NCBI GenBank assembly: GCA_946699065.1
Contig: CAMPDV010000094.1
Span: forward strand, 171,501 to 235,500
From: Loxodes magnus
Lineage: Eukaryota > Ciliophora > Karyorelictea > Loxodida > Loxodidae
Direction: 5' to 3'
DNA: 64,000 nucleotides
In this document: positions 12,101 to 23,202 of the stretch, piece by piece
Layout of the letters: each line of letters opens with the position of its first letter
Position numbering within the stretch: position 1 is the first letter of the stretch
Made by a program: the position numbers and the translations under genes
Notes under the pieces: generated by a model
Seen by the model: only the letters and a program-made list of their open reading frames with translations
Databases searched by the model: none
Told to the model about the DNA's origin: nothing

Positions 12101-14297
12101 AAAAGAATGAAAGACTTATTATACAATAAAAAGTGAAAAGAATTATGACTCAGAGTTTGATTATCCCTTAAGGTATAAATTCTTCCTTATTAAGAATAAT
12201 TAAGAATTTCCTTTAAGTTACATCTAAGATGAAAGTTATCTTAATACTCTCTTACCAGCAGGTGAAGGAAATTCTCATCAATTAACTGTTGGTATGTATA
12301 TGTATGACTAATTTGGTGCATATAGTAAAACTACTAAAGCAGTTATAGTTTAAAAGTAAGACTTCAACTTAACTAATGAGATTTAAAACTTAAATTTAAC
12401 AAAGTTTGATTCTGATCTTTCACTTTTAAATTGACTTTACTAAATAGCATATTAGATTTCTATAGGATAATTTTAGATTTCTTAAAAAGATTTAAGTAGT
12501 TTAGTAGAAATTGTACCACCCCTAGTTAATAATGGAGAAGAGTTTTCTATAGCTCTTTCAATTTACGATTTACTAAAGAATAATATAACTTCCTAATCAT
12601 ATCAATCCTTTGTTACTGTTATAGGTTAGTCTCTTAATAAGAAAGGTAATTATGATATTACTTTAAACCAACTCAATTCAACTACCTCCATTTTTTAGAA
12701 TGTTATCGTTTCATAATTGGCCATTTAAGAAACTGAAGATAAGAGTAAAAATAGAAGTTTAAGAAACAATAGAATACTATAAAGCTAAGATAATTAAACT
12801 ATTTATAGTTGTATTAAAAACTCTACTTTATCATATGCTAGAAAATACTTAGTTCCTAATCAATAACCCACTATATTTAACTATCAAAACATAACTCTAT
12901 AAGTATCAATGTATGACTCTAATACTATTCCTTATAGCTATTAAATAAATAAATCTAAAGTTATTCTTAATGATGTAGTTACAGGAGATTGCTTAGTTAT
13001 AGTTTTAGCATAATTAGATTCTAATCCTATATAGTTAAACGATACTAATAAATAAACTTATCTAGCTTTTAGTGTTTTTCAAACTTGCTATAAAGATGAA
13101 GAAGGAATAGTAATTAAAGAGAGTAATGAAGAAAGAAAAGAAATATCTAGTGAGTTTATATTATATTATGAAGCATCTAACAGTAACATGCTATAATGTG
13201 AATTATGAACTGAATAATAGAATAATTTTGATGGAAGTTAATGTATTTTAGAAGAAACTAACTAAACCAATACCTTCAAATGTAAATGCTAAAAAACAGG
13301 AGTTATAAGAATAATAAATAAAAGCTCTACAATAAATGGTAGATTATCTAAAAATGAAGATTCAGTTTCTAGTATTCAAAATTAAGTTCCTATTTATACG
13401 TTAGTATTTATTTCGTTAACTTTCTTATTTTATTACTCGTTATGATTATTCAAGAATACTTAAAAATAAAATCAATAAAATTAAAAAAACAGAAAACTTA
13501 TAGTTTAGTTAGTGATTGAATGGTATTCATTGACTGGTCCTTTCTACAATAATAGAGGTAAATTTAAATAGTTTATTTTATAAACTATCAATTTCATAAT
13601 CATTCTTTAGTCTCTATTTTTAAATTTAGCTTTTACGTCTTTAATATCATAGTTAGGTTAATTTCGAGGAATAGATTCCGTGATAGCCTTAGTAATTTCA
13701 GTTATAGTATCGTTAGAAAGATTAATTTTTATAAACTACATAAAAGATGAAAATTCAAGGAAAGTAGGATGGTTCTTTTTTATATTTTGGCTAATAAACT
13801 TGATAATAGCTATAATTATCTGCGCTATCTATAATACACACTTATTTCTACCTTGGATTATCAGCTTTTTAATAAGTTTGAGTTTTTACTTGGTAATTGA
13901 TGCATCTCTAACTTTAAATTTAGCAGTTAAGATTAATAATTAGTTAAGAAGAGTTTAGACAGGCTATAGAAGTAGATAGAATTTTTAAATAAATCCCACT
14001 AATCATAACAATTAAAATTTAGATAGTTATCCTAAAGACATTGAAAAGAACCAAAATTTGCAAACTAATTCGTTTATTATACAAAGAGGCAATATAACCG
14101 ATAAATGTTATAATAATAACAATTAAAATTAAGAATAAATTAATAGCAAAACTCCTGATGGTGTTCGAAATCAAGTTAAGGATGAAGACGATTAACCACC
14201 TGGTTAAATAATAATTTAGACTAATGATTAGATTAAAGATAAGTTAGAGGAAATGTCAGAAGAAATAATAGTGAATGAATAATTTTAAAATAATTGA
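6117..14297 (+). CDS. Gene A1: leishmanolysin-like pseudoprotease / REJ / five-TM receptor-like protein
   Basis: One uninterrupted frame of 2726 codons with TAA/TAG = Gln and TGA = Trp, ending at TGA 14295-14297; another in-frame TGA follows at 14310. The start at 6117 gives a signal peptide (MRLMIFLIFALALVSSHFC); an in-frame ATG at 6069 would hide it. Residues about 30-330 match the GP63/M8 fold: H176-SVF-H180, third zinc ligand H250 in HWDARLMHNEIM, Met-turn ITLAMLYSTGWY, and the later NWNMAEFLEFG. The catalytic Glu is Ser177, so proteolysis is unlikely. A Cys-rich stalk follows (about 330-620), then 271-aa REJ-like modules from residues 621, 892, 1163 and 1434, and a REJ-like stretch. A GPS-like Cys/Trp motif lies near 2361-2391 (CELW ... 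CKC) without the HL-T cleavage triad. Five TM helices lie at about 2424-2600, and the cytoplasmic tail is Gln/Asn-rich. Probably a surface receptor or adhesion protein. Confidence 0.9.
7977..10415 (+). repeat. Three 813-bp REJ-like modules in A1 (a fourth follows from 10416)
   Basis: Units begin at 7977, 8790, 9603 and 10416, exactly 813 bp (271 codons) apart, each opening with a YDYCC-type motif. Each contains FDEIWVYFDK-like, CxW and LGEEA motifs typical of the REJ segment of polycystin-1-like proteins. Units 1 and 2 are nearly identical in DNA, while units 3 and 4 are diverged in sequence but not in length. Constant length across diverged units points to selection on the module as a structural unit. 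Confidence 0.9.
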
Positions 14298-14439
14298 ACT
14301 AATAATTTTTGATTAATTCTTTTACTTTAAATATTTTAATTACTTTAATATCAATCTTTACCTTTTAATACGTTTTACATAATCCCTATTTTTTATTAAG
14401 TACTATTTGAACCAATAAATGACAAAAATCAGCGAAGGA

Positions 14440-14870
14440 ATGTATTAATAATTATTTATATACCATCAGTATAATAAATTAATAAAACCAATATTAAGAA
14501 GTTGGATAATTAACATATGAGAATACTTAGATTATTCCATAATTAAAATATAAATAAGCAATAATTAAGCAATTAAAAATAATATAAAGCAATCAAATCT
14601 AGAAAGAGGAGATAATCATAAAATCCTTTTTAAAATCCTAATTTAGATTTAATCTCCTAAAATAAGTCTTATTTGTAATATTGTAAAAGAATCAAGCAAG
14701 ATTACTTATAACATGCCCTTTAATTAAATATCTGAAATTATTTAAGACTAATTAATTGATATAACAGACTAGGAACTATCTAAGCCAAAGAATATTAAGT
14801 GAAAAAGTGTAAGATTATCACAGCACATAAATAAACTAATAATTAACTTAAAAAAGTTAATTATATGATA
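14440..14870 (+). pseudogene. B1: relic of the gene found downstream of each A gene
   Basis: The DNA aligns in order with 42280-42690 downstream of A2, including a shared run encoding an E-[E/V]-GQ motif and a NVKE-like motif. Reading it as protein requires at least one frame change, near 14560. The last frame ends at a TGA near 14865. I do not recognise the family. The gene is probably broken here, or has small introns I cannot place. The evidence is the positional and sequence match to B2, not a domain. Confidence 0.4.
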
Positions 14871-14899
14871 ATTAATTTATAATCATCATATTGTCAAAA

Positions 14900-16900
14900 A
14901 TAAAAGGAATAGAACAATTGAAATTGTATACTCTTATTTAATTTTAATTATTTGCAAGTAATTTAAAAAATTTGGATTATTTCTAAATATTGCAGGATTA
15001 AAATCTTCGAATCTTTTTATCTAAAAATAAAGAAGATGTCATCTAATGAAATGAGCATAGGCAGATGCTCGACTACTTTATAAAAGTTGATCCTGATTCA
15101 TTTCAAATCAAATCAGTAAAGCAGATTATAAACTTGTTAGGAACTTTACTAAATAGCTGTAGTTAATCTCCAGTTAACAAGTTCCTTCCAATTTTGCTAA
15201 AATTACTTCGAACTCCCCTAAAAAATTGAAATTAGCTAGCAGGAGTTCTAAAAACTGAGAAATTGATTTATAGATAAAAAATTAACTAAGAACCTCAGTC
15301 TCAACACTCTTAACAAAAATATCTTCTACATATTAAGATACTTTTGATAATATATTCTCTAATCAGTTAAAAACAGCAAATAATACTATAGATATTTCAG
15401 ATTTTCTTTAATTGAAAAATAAAATGAAACACTTCTAAATGAAGTAAAAGAGCCCATGATAAAAATATAAAAATTAACAGATAATAGCAATTATTTAGAA
15501 AAACTAGCACTATTGTTAAATTAAATAATAAAAACACTTTAGTAACGAAAAGTTCTTATGAAGCAATCTTTGAATAGTATAAGACTTATATAAATAAAAT
15601 TACTAAGAAAATAAAGGAAATCAAAAATGAAAACTAGATGCTAATCTTAGATCTATAAGAGTAATAATAAAAGATACAGTCTAAGCAGTTAAATATTACA
15701 TCAAATTAAATATAATTTGCAGATAAGTAGGCTTAAGCAAATTCTTAAATTTGCCTTATTAAATAAATTGTTAGACTGGTATGCATTTCCGCAAGAAATA
15801 AATAATCAATATAAACAAATTAGGATAATTAAAAAGAAGAGTTAATTTAAACAGATGAAATAAAGAAATGTATTGAATAAACTCTTGGTAATAAATAATT
15901 TACTTAACAGAAATAGTTGAAAGACATAAATAAACACAAACTAATTTAATATCTAGTGAAATAATAACTCATAAAGAAATAAATTTTATGCAAGTATAAA
16001 TTGAATTATATAAATAATAAGAATAAACATTAAAGCATATCTAGCAAGTACTTTAAGTAGCTTATTAATCAAAAATAAACACTTAAGCTTAATTATAAAA
16101 TTGTTAATATTTAAATAAATAATTTACTGATTTGTGTTAAATGCTATTGAATTAAATTCTATATTTAAGTAAAGAATTTGAAAAGAAAATATTAAAATGG
16201 AAATAAGTAATATATGATGTTGAAAGAAGAGTTACAATGAAAAGAAAATATAATTTAAGATATATTAATATAAAAACAAAGAGAATTAGAAAATATTACA
16301 ATAATTTATACTTATCAGTTACAAAAACAAAAAATAATTCAAGTTGAATGCAAACTTAAACGGAAGTTAATTCACATAAAATTAGTCAGATTTAAACAGA
16401 CAATATAAGTTAGGATAAAAAATATAAGCTAAAGTTTAATGTTCAAATGCTTCATCTGTTTCAATAAAAATTGAATAATAAAATCAATTTTACTAGACAA
16501 GTTTGCTTGATGAGAATTTTATAAAACTCCAGTAATTCTTTCTTAGCTTAATATGAACTTCATTTGTAAAAATTAAAAGTTTTAATAAAACTTAGGAAAA
16601 TAAGAAACTAATGAATAATTAATTAAAAAATTATTTAACCTAAAAACCAAACCCTGATAAAAAAGATTAAATGAGTTAAACAAACATTAGCTATATTGAA
16701 AACTAGAATCATACTGTTATTAAAGAATAGAATCCTTTCAAAAGAAAACCCCAAGAAGATTAAATTTAAATTCCTTCAGCTAAACGAACTATTAAATGAA
16801 AAAATGAAAGAGAAAGTGAAAAGATAATACGATAATAAAATTTTTAATCTCCTAAACTATAAAATTTTATCTGAAAAGGCCTGTGAAGGAGAAACTAATA
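14900..16900 (+). pseudogene. Low-complexity coding-like region, possibly LINE ORF1
   Basis: Several stretches read as protein-like in shifting frames. Examples are MLDYFIKVDPDSF near 15062, a charged, coiled-coil-like stretch near 15720-15960, and a basic, NLS-like segment near 16730-16850 (FKRKPQEDQ, AKRTIKWKNERE). It ends directly before the endonuclease-like frame of the LINE at 16900, which is where an ORF1 would sit. It has no zinc knuckle and lacks the FKKGF-type start of the other ORF1s in this window, so its link to the LINE is positional only. It may also contain the distal part of B1. Confidence 0.3.
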
Positions 16901-19900
16901 TTAAATGAGCAATGTTAAAGTAAGGTATATAACAATTAATAAAGAATTAACTCAAGGCACTATAGATAGTACCTAAAATGTAATTAAAATAGACAATAAA
17001 CTATTAAAATCTTATTAAATTTAAGTAATTTACATTTTGATCTAGTATTTCCACTAGCACCCTGAGTATAAAAGACCTGGTACATATTTAAAGAGATTCA
17101 TTAGGGAATAAATATATTAGTATATATTAGGGAGGACTTCTTGGTGGAGCGTAAGAATCTAAGAAAATAAAATTAGGACATGTAAATATAAGCTCAATAG
17201 CTGGTAAACAGGTGGCGTAATAATAGTTTATTCTTGATAATGTATTTGATATTTTTCAATAAAAGAAACATGAATGTAATAAAAATATTGCCCAATTTTT
17301 ACAGAGCAATGTCATACGTATTATTAAAATCCAAATACTTGTGCAGGTGGAGTTGTTTATTAGTAAAAAAGTAACTTGATTATTGCTTAAAATGAATTAG
17401 ATTTCTCAAATCTTCCTGTTCTTTTTATAAGCGTGAAAATTGAAACTTAGTAATTGCATCATGTTATTAGCCTACAACGAAAAGCCAAATATTTATTAGT
17501 ATATTGCATATAAATACCTTAATAAATCATAAATAATAGTTACATGAACCCTATTATCCTTTGTGGCGACTTTAATGTCTTGTTTCCTAATTAATGTAAT
17601 AATTCATCACAAATCAATAATAATACTTATAGATTACTAGATTTTATAAAAGCAAATGAATTAATAATTAAAATTGATTAAGAGTTCAACACATTTATTA
17701 ATAGAGCGAATAATTAATGTTATTATAATGATTACATCTTGGTAACTTACCCTTTAAATTCTGATGATTTCGTTAACTAAGATTCGGGTTTGCATACTAA
17801 TCATTTTCCACTAAGTATTACATTAAATTATAATTTAAAAAGAAGTGAATAAGATTAACAATAATTATTACTCTTTAAAATTTCTAAATTATAGGATCTG
17901 AACAAGAGAAACTATTATTAAAATCTACTTTTAGGATAATTTTACCAATTTTAGTAACTTTATTAAAACATACTGAAAACTAGTATCAATTCATTTCCAA
18001 TCTTATTAGTTGTAATGCTAAGATTATGTTTGGATCATAAAATCAAAGAAAAATTATAAATTGCCAAGTTACTTAGCTACGTTATTTTTTCAAGCAAAAA
18101 AGTCAATATTTCATATTAGAAAGTATTAGATTTATATGGATATGGATATCATAATTAAGAAGTTACCAAAATTTACTAGCTTAAAGTTTAATCTTATAAG
18201 CGTTATTTTCACAAGTTTTGGAAATGGAAAAAATAAAAGCTAAGGAAAACATAAAAATCTTAACAAAAATACTTAAATAATGTTTAAACAAGTTAAATCT
18301 TAATAAACCATAATTCAATATTAGATTAATTTTAACTTTAACTACAACAGCAATTTATTGAAAATTGGGAAAATAACGTTTTTGATAAACATTTGAAACT
18401 AAGTAGATAGATTTTGACTTCTCAAACAGAAAAATAGATGGAATATTTAGAAATAAACCTTTTATCTTGAATTAGGAATTTATTCATTTATAAAATATGC
18501 CTCTTTTTATGTGATTTGAAATTAAAAAAATATATCTTAACTTGCAAAGCTAAGGATAATGACGGTCTAAAGCTGATTTTATTAAATATGGAGGTTATGA
18601 ATTGCATCAAATTACTAGTTTCATTAATAACATGCTTAGAACATTTAAAATACATAATAAAATGAAAAAAATAAGCATTCTTCTAATTTTCAAAAAGGGT
18701 AACAAAAGTAATTGATGTAATTAACGACCTATCGCTTTATTGAACTGTTCAGTTAAAATTTATGATAAAGCACTAATATAACGACTTTATAATTATATTT
18801 ATGAACGAAACATTTTACATCCAGTCTAATTTGGATTTATTCATAAACACTCCACTACTTAGCAAATTTAGACTATTTAGTAAATTATAGACTTGCATCG
18901 TAGATGTTCTCATAAAAAGTAATTAATTGCTACTTTAATAAATGAAGAAAAATGCTTGATAGCATATCTATAAAATTACTTTTTGATAATCTTAGAATAC
19001 TTAGGTTATCTTTGGACATAATCCTGGCTCTAGAAGCTTTTTATGACAATGTTGATGCTAAGTTTATAATTGATGGATATCTTATAAGATCAATTAAATA
19101 TAACAATGGAGTATTGTAAGAAAGTATCCATGAACCTGTACTTGCAATTTTATACTATGATAATGTTAAAAAATATCTAAAAGATAATCAAAAGAAATTA
19201 AGATTTCAAATATTATCTAAAACTTTTGTAGTGCGAGCTTTTGCTGATGATTTAAATTAATTATCCTATTCCTAGAAAAATGCCTAAAATTATTAAAACT
19301 ACATCTACAGTTTTTGATTGGGTAAAACTTGCAATTATTGTAGCCAATTGTGAAGTAATAGAGATCTTGAAAAATCAATGGGAAGAAGACTAACCTTCTA
19401 TTACTTTAAAGCTCATGGAAGGCCATTTGCTTAAAAAGATGAAGTTACCTATTTGGAATATTAATTAGGAATCAAATAGATCTACAAATTATTAGTGCAG
19501 TAGTACCTACCAAATACAGAATAGCTATTTAAAAAGCTAATACAATACTTTCTAAGTATGGAGTAGTATCCCCACTCAGCTTAAAAACTATTTCTAAAAC
19601 TTTTATTTTTCCTAAAGCTGAATATGTAAGTGATATTACTCCGTGAACTGCTATTTCAGGAATTTAAGGAATAAAAAACAAGAAAACAAAATCGCAAAGA
19701 CTTATCTCAAGATAGGCATTTAGATCTTAAGAATCCACATTCAATTAGTCATGCTTTATTTATTTAAAATGGCCCCCTTTTACACTTATATTTACTCAAA
19801 AGCTAATGCCCTTTTACTAAAAATTTATATTAAACAGCTAAGAAAATACTAACTCAGGCATTGCTTTTTTATTAGAAAAATGCACTAAGATCAATTTAAC

Positions 19901-20460
19901 ATACTAGAAAAATATAAAGAATCTTATCAATTTGTATAATTTTGACATGTCACATGTTTAGACTAATATTAATTTTATAAATTTATGGAATAAAAAATAA
20001 AACCTAAATTCTTAATAGAACATCTCTAAGGAATACACTTTTGCCAAAAGCAATAAAAATCATAGATTAAATAGAAAATAATTAAAATGTGTTTCCTGAA
20101 ATTACTTATACCAAATATAATAAGCACTATATTGAGTTTTTAGAAGAGTTTCTGGAAGAAAAATTAGAAACAGCTCATCAAGACAATAAATAAAAATATA
20201 TGATAGAGAAAGAACAAGAAGAGGTTGATTGATATTTACAAATTTTTATCTTTCAACATATTTTTAATATTTATAGCCTAAGTAAAATCTATCGCAACTA
20301 TGTCCCAGTATTCTTAAATATTGAAACTATTATACTTTAATTAATTGATTATTTGCAAGCTATATATGAACATTTTAAGCATAAAAATAATCCTTTTTTC
20401 TATCTATTAAATTAATAAAACTAAATATCTAATATTATTTAATTGAGTATAATTAAATGA
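16900..20460 (+). pseudogene. Degenerate non-LTR retrotransposon ORF2 (endonuclease + reverse transcriptase)
   Basis: Fragments in several frames follow the L1-type order. An APE-like endonuclease has CAGGVVY near 17340, LCGDFNV near 17560 and a final HTNHFPL near 17800. The RT has ILLIFKKGNKSN and NQRPIALLN near 18680-18745, VQFGF ... HSTTQQI near 18820-18870, the catalytic box as FADD at 19240-19251, and a thumb-like VTYLEYQLGI near 19445. A well-preserved C-terminal segment (FLEEFLEEKLETAHQDN) continues to a TGA near 20458. The frame changes many times, so the copy is dead. The RT matches the minus-strand LINE at 50370-53489 (shared FIEN ... VF segment), so both belong to one family. Confidence 0.8.
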
Positions 20461-20898
20461 AAATAAATAGTAAAGTTGTATTATTTTATATATTCTATTT
20501 ATATATAAATTTAATTATTTTATTAATATAAGTATTTAAAATAAAAGTAGAGAATCAATCATTTTGCATTATTTTTATCTAATGGATTTTAATTTCTTTT
20601 ATAGAGTTAAATTTATTAATTCTACTTAATTTTTAAACTTTATAAGCTACTTATGCAAATCCTTCTCATTACTTTAAAAATAAGCTAATTTTCTAGATTT
20701 ATTCATATCAGATTACTATTTTTATATGTTTTGTTGCTTTTTTTATAAAATTTATTAATCCTATCCTAAATACTCTTACTAATAAAGATTTGTTACATAG
20801 ATAATACCAAATTTATAAAAGCTTTAATTAGAATAAGAGATAAATTTTAAAATACTTAGATCAAAACATAAACAAATTATTATATATATAAATAAATA

Positions 20899-21108
20899 GG
20901 GTGGAACAATCCTCCAACTGAACCTGACTTAAACTCTGGTACCAGGAAATACCCCATAGGCGAAGAACCAACCAAGAGAAGACAAGACAAGTTCGAAGAG
21001 GCATCAAGTAGCATTAATGATGAAAGATGCCAGATGCTAAGGTCTCTTAGGGTAGCATTCCGATCGCGGCCCTATAGAAGACAAATTGAAATAAAACTTG
21101 AACATTCT
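20899..21108 (+). pseudogene. GC-rich coding-like island of unknown identity
   Basis: About 70 codons read open from 20899 with balanced composition and codons such as TCG and CGG that are rare elsewhere here (motifs NPPTEPDLNSGTRKY, EEPTKRRQDKFEEASSS). There is no clear start, and the frame runs on into AT-rich DNA. It may be a piece of a retroelement ORF or an isolated exon. No flanking target duplication was found. Function is not assigned. Confidence 0.3.
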
Positions 21109-21502
21109 TAACACAATTTTTTTAAATATTTTAATTTCTCATTAAAATTAGAGTTTCAGACGTTTGGTATTATCTTTTAGGTAGTTATAAATCTAATTAT
21201 TAGGATTATTACGAATCATAATATTTCTAATATGTTGTGTAAAATATTATCTTCGTTCTGATATCTTCTTCTCTAATAATAAATTAAATATAGTAATTTT
21301 TAATAAATAAATGAGATTATAGAGTGCATAGCACATCAATGGCGCGCAACACTTTAAATAAAGATTTTTAAAGTTAAAAAAATTCTTGCTGAAGTCTTCC
21401 ACAGTGCTAGCATTCCTTTGTGAGCAAAAAATAGATTTTATTTGTTAAATAAAAATAAAATTATATAATCTTCAAGAGGAAGTAATCAATTAAAAAAGAG
21501 AT

Positions 21503-21815
21503 AATTAAATAAAGAAAAACTATATATTAAAAAGCCTGTGAAAGCTGAGATTGATCGTCCTATAATACCTTCTAAGTTTCTGGATTAGTAAAATTCCTAT
21601 CTTGTTACTGAGAAGGTCGCTGGTTAGAGTCAATCTCAGCAAGGGAATAAAATCTTTCTGGATATTCACTCTTGTTAACGGCCTGAAGCTCACTGAACTA
21701 AGCAACAAGATATCCGCTTTATATGGATGGTGCCTTGGGGCGTTTAGCGGAAAAGAGTTTCAGTCCTTTGAAAGATAAAAATTTAAAATTTATAATTAAT
21801 TAAATAAAGAAAAAC
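21503..21815 (+). mobile_element. SINE-like element, copy 1, with perfect 18-bp target duplication
   Basis: The element (21521-21797, 277 bp) is bounded by AATTAAATAAAGAAAAAC at 21503-21520 and 21798-21815. Its body is GC-richer than the flanks and is a diverged homologue of the reverse complement of 48124-48432. They share AGCTGAGATTGA near the start, a CTGAGAAGGTCGCTGG-like middle, and a TTGGGG-CGTTTA ... AGTCC end. Each copy is under 320 bp and no common frame survives the indels between them, so it is probably non-coding. A weak B-box-like GCTTCA(A/G)GCC is shared, but no convincing A box was seen. Confidence 0.75.
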
Positions 21816-22005
21816 AATAGCCCAGGCAAAGGAAGAAATCTAATTGAGATATGTAAGAAAGAAAGTGGTCTCGAAACACTATGAAACATTAAAAATGATA
21901 ATATAATTCAGTTTTATATTCAATTAATAAAATTTTAGAATATGAATAATAAATTAATGTAAAGATATTTTTATTAATTTTAAATATTCTAAAATTAAAT
22001 TATAT

Positions 22006-22257
22006 ATGAAGAAGTTAGATTGTAACTAAGAAAATCCTTAAAAATTATAAAATAAACCAAGATATAAGAAATTTTCAAATATTGAAAAACATAAAAGTTA
22101 TACAAGTAATGCAAAAAACTCCAAGAGCCTGATAAAAAAGCAAAACTAAAAGTCTATCCTTTAAATAAGAAAACTCTAAATAATGAATTAAAAAAGATAT
22201 AAGAGTAAAAAATTTGGGAGTAATGACAAAGATGAATATCTGAGGATAGAATAATGA
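22006..22257 (+). CDS. Small basic ORF, hypothetical
   Basis: 83 codons from ATG 22006 to TGA 22255-22257, starting MKKLDCNQEN and ending KDEYLRIEQ, Lys/Asn/Gln-rich. With only TGA as a possible stop, open frames of this length arise easily by chance in AT-rich DNA, and no paralogue is seen in the other spacers. It is listed because start and stop are clean and the C-terminal third has mixed charged residues. No function can be proposed. Confidence 0.2.
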
Positions 22258-23202
22258 AGTTTTTATTTTTAGATGTATGACTATTCTATTAATTGTAATG
22301 ATTTAATATTTATTTAAATATAATATATTTAATAATATTTAATTGCTTATATTATTTTTCTATTATATTTATATTGATTTATTGTTTATCAAACTTAAAG
22401 AATTGTTTTCTCAACATTCTACTTTTAGTCTAATTAATTCTTAATTTATAGTGCTAAAAGCATTTTATTTATATAAAAGTTTCATAGAAATTCTTAATTT
22501 ATTATGTTTTTTTGCATAGAATGAGATTTATAATGAATAGAAGCTATTTTAATTTAAAACCCTAAAAATTCTACAATAATAAAATTTTAAAATGTTTAAT
22601 TTTAAATTAGTTCATTATCAATTTATTATCAGTATAAACCTATTTTCATGTTCTTAGAAAAACTTAAATATTTTCTAAAAATAAATATAAGATAACTTAG
22701 ATAACGATATAGTAATACATTTTATGAGTTTTAATATTTTAAATAATATGAACCCAAATAATTGGGGTGAATAAGAATTAATTTTAATAAATCCGATTGT
22801 TTAAGTAATTCCTATTAAGATTTCAATGCTTTTTGATTTATCTTATTATATTTAAATAGTTTTAAATATTTTATATTTTAATAGTTTTAATCAAATTTAT
22901 AATTTACTTAATGTTTTCTTTCTTTAGTTATAAGCTTTTCTTAAAATAATTTTCATTATTATCACTTTAGTAATTTAGCATATTAAGAAAATTTAAACAT
23001 TTAATTTGTTTAATTGCATGCTGTATTTTCGAATAATTATAGATTTATGGTCGGTTACTTTTGAGTTTAGATTAAAAAAAAGTATAGAAGGGTTTTTACT
23101 CACTTCTCAAAGCAGGAGAGTAAAATAGAAGCATCTCTTCTTCAGCATACATCAGTGCTTTAGTTATCTCAGACTTCTTAAGTGATAGTAAAAAAGGAGA
23201 AA

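Noticed and set aside
13680..13943. Separate small membrane protein
   Set aside because: It is the in-frame third to fifth TM region of A1; the GTG-ATA codons at 13680 and the flanking frame are continuous with the long gene.
6117..14297. Mitochondrial or bacterial origin because TGA = Trp
   Set aside because: TAA and TAG are also sense codons, the genes are receptor-like with REJ modules, and the spacers hold LINEs. This fits a ciliate nuclear genome.
21520..21708. Minus-strand 62-codon gene
   Set aside because: It lies inside the SINE-like element and is not kept in the second copy.
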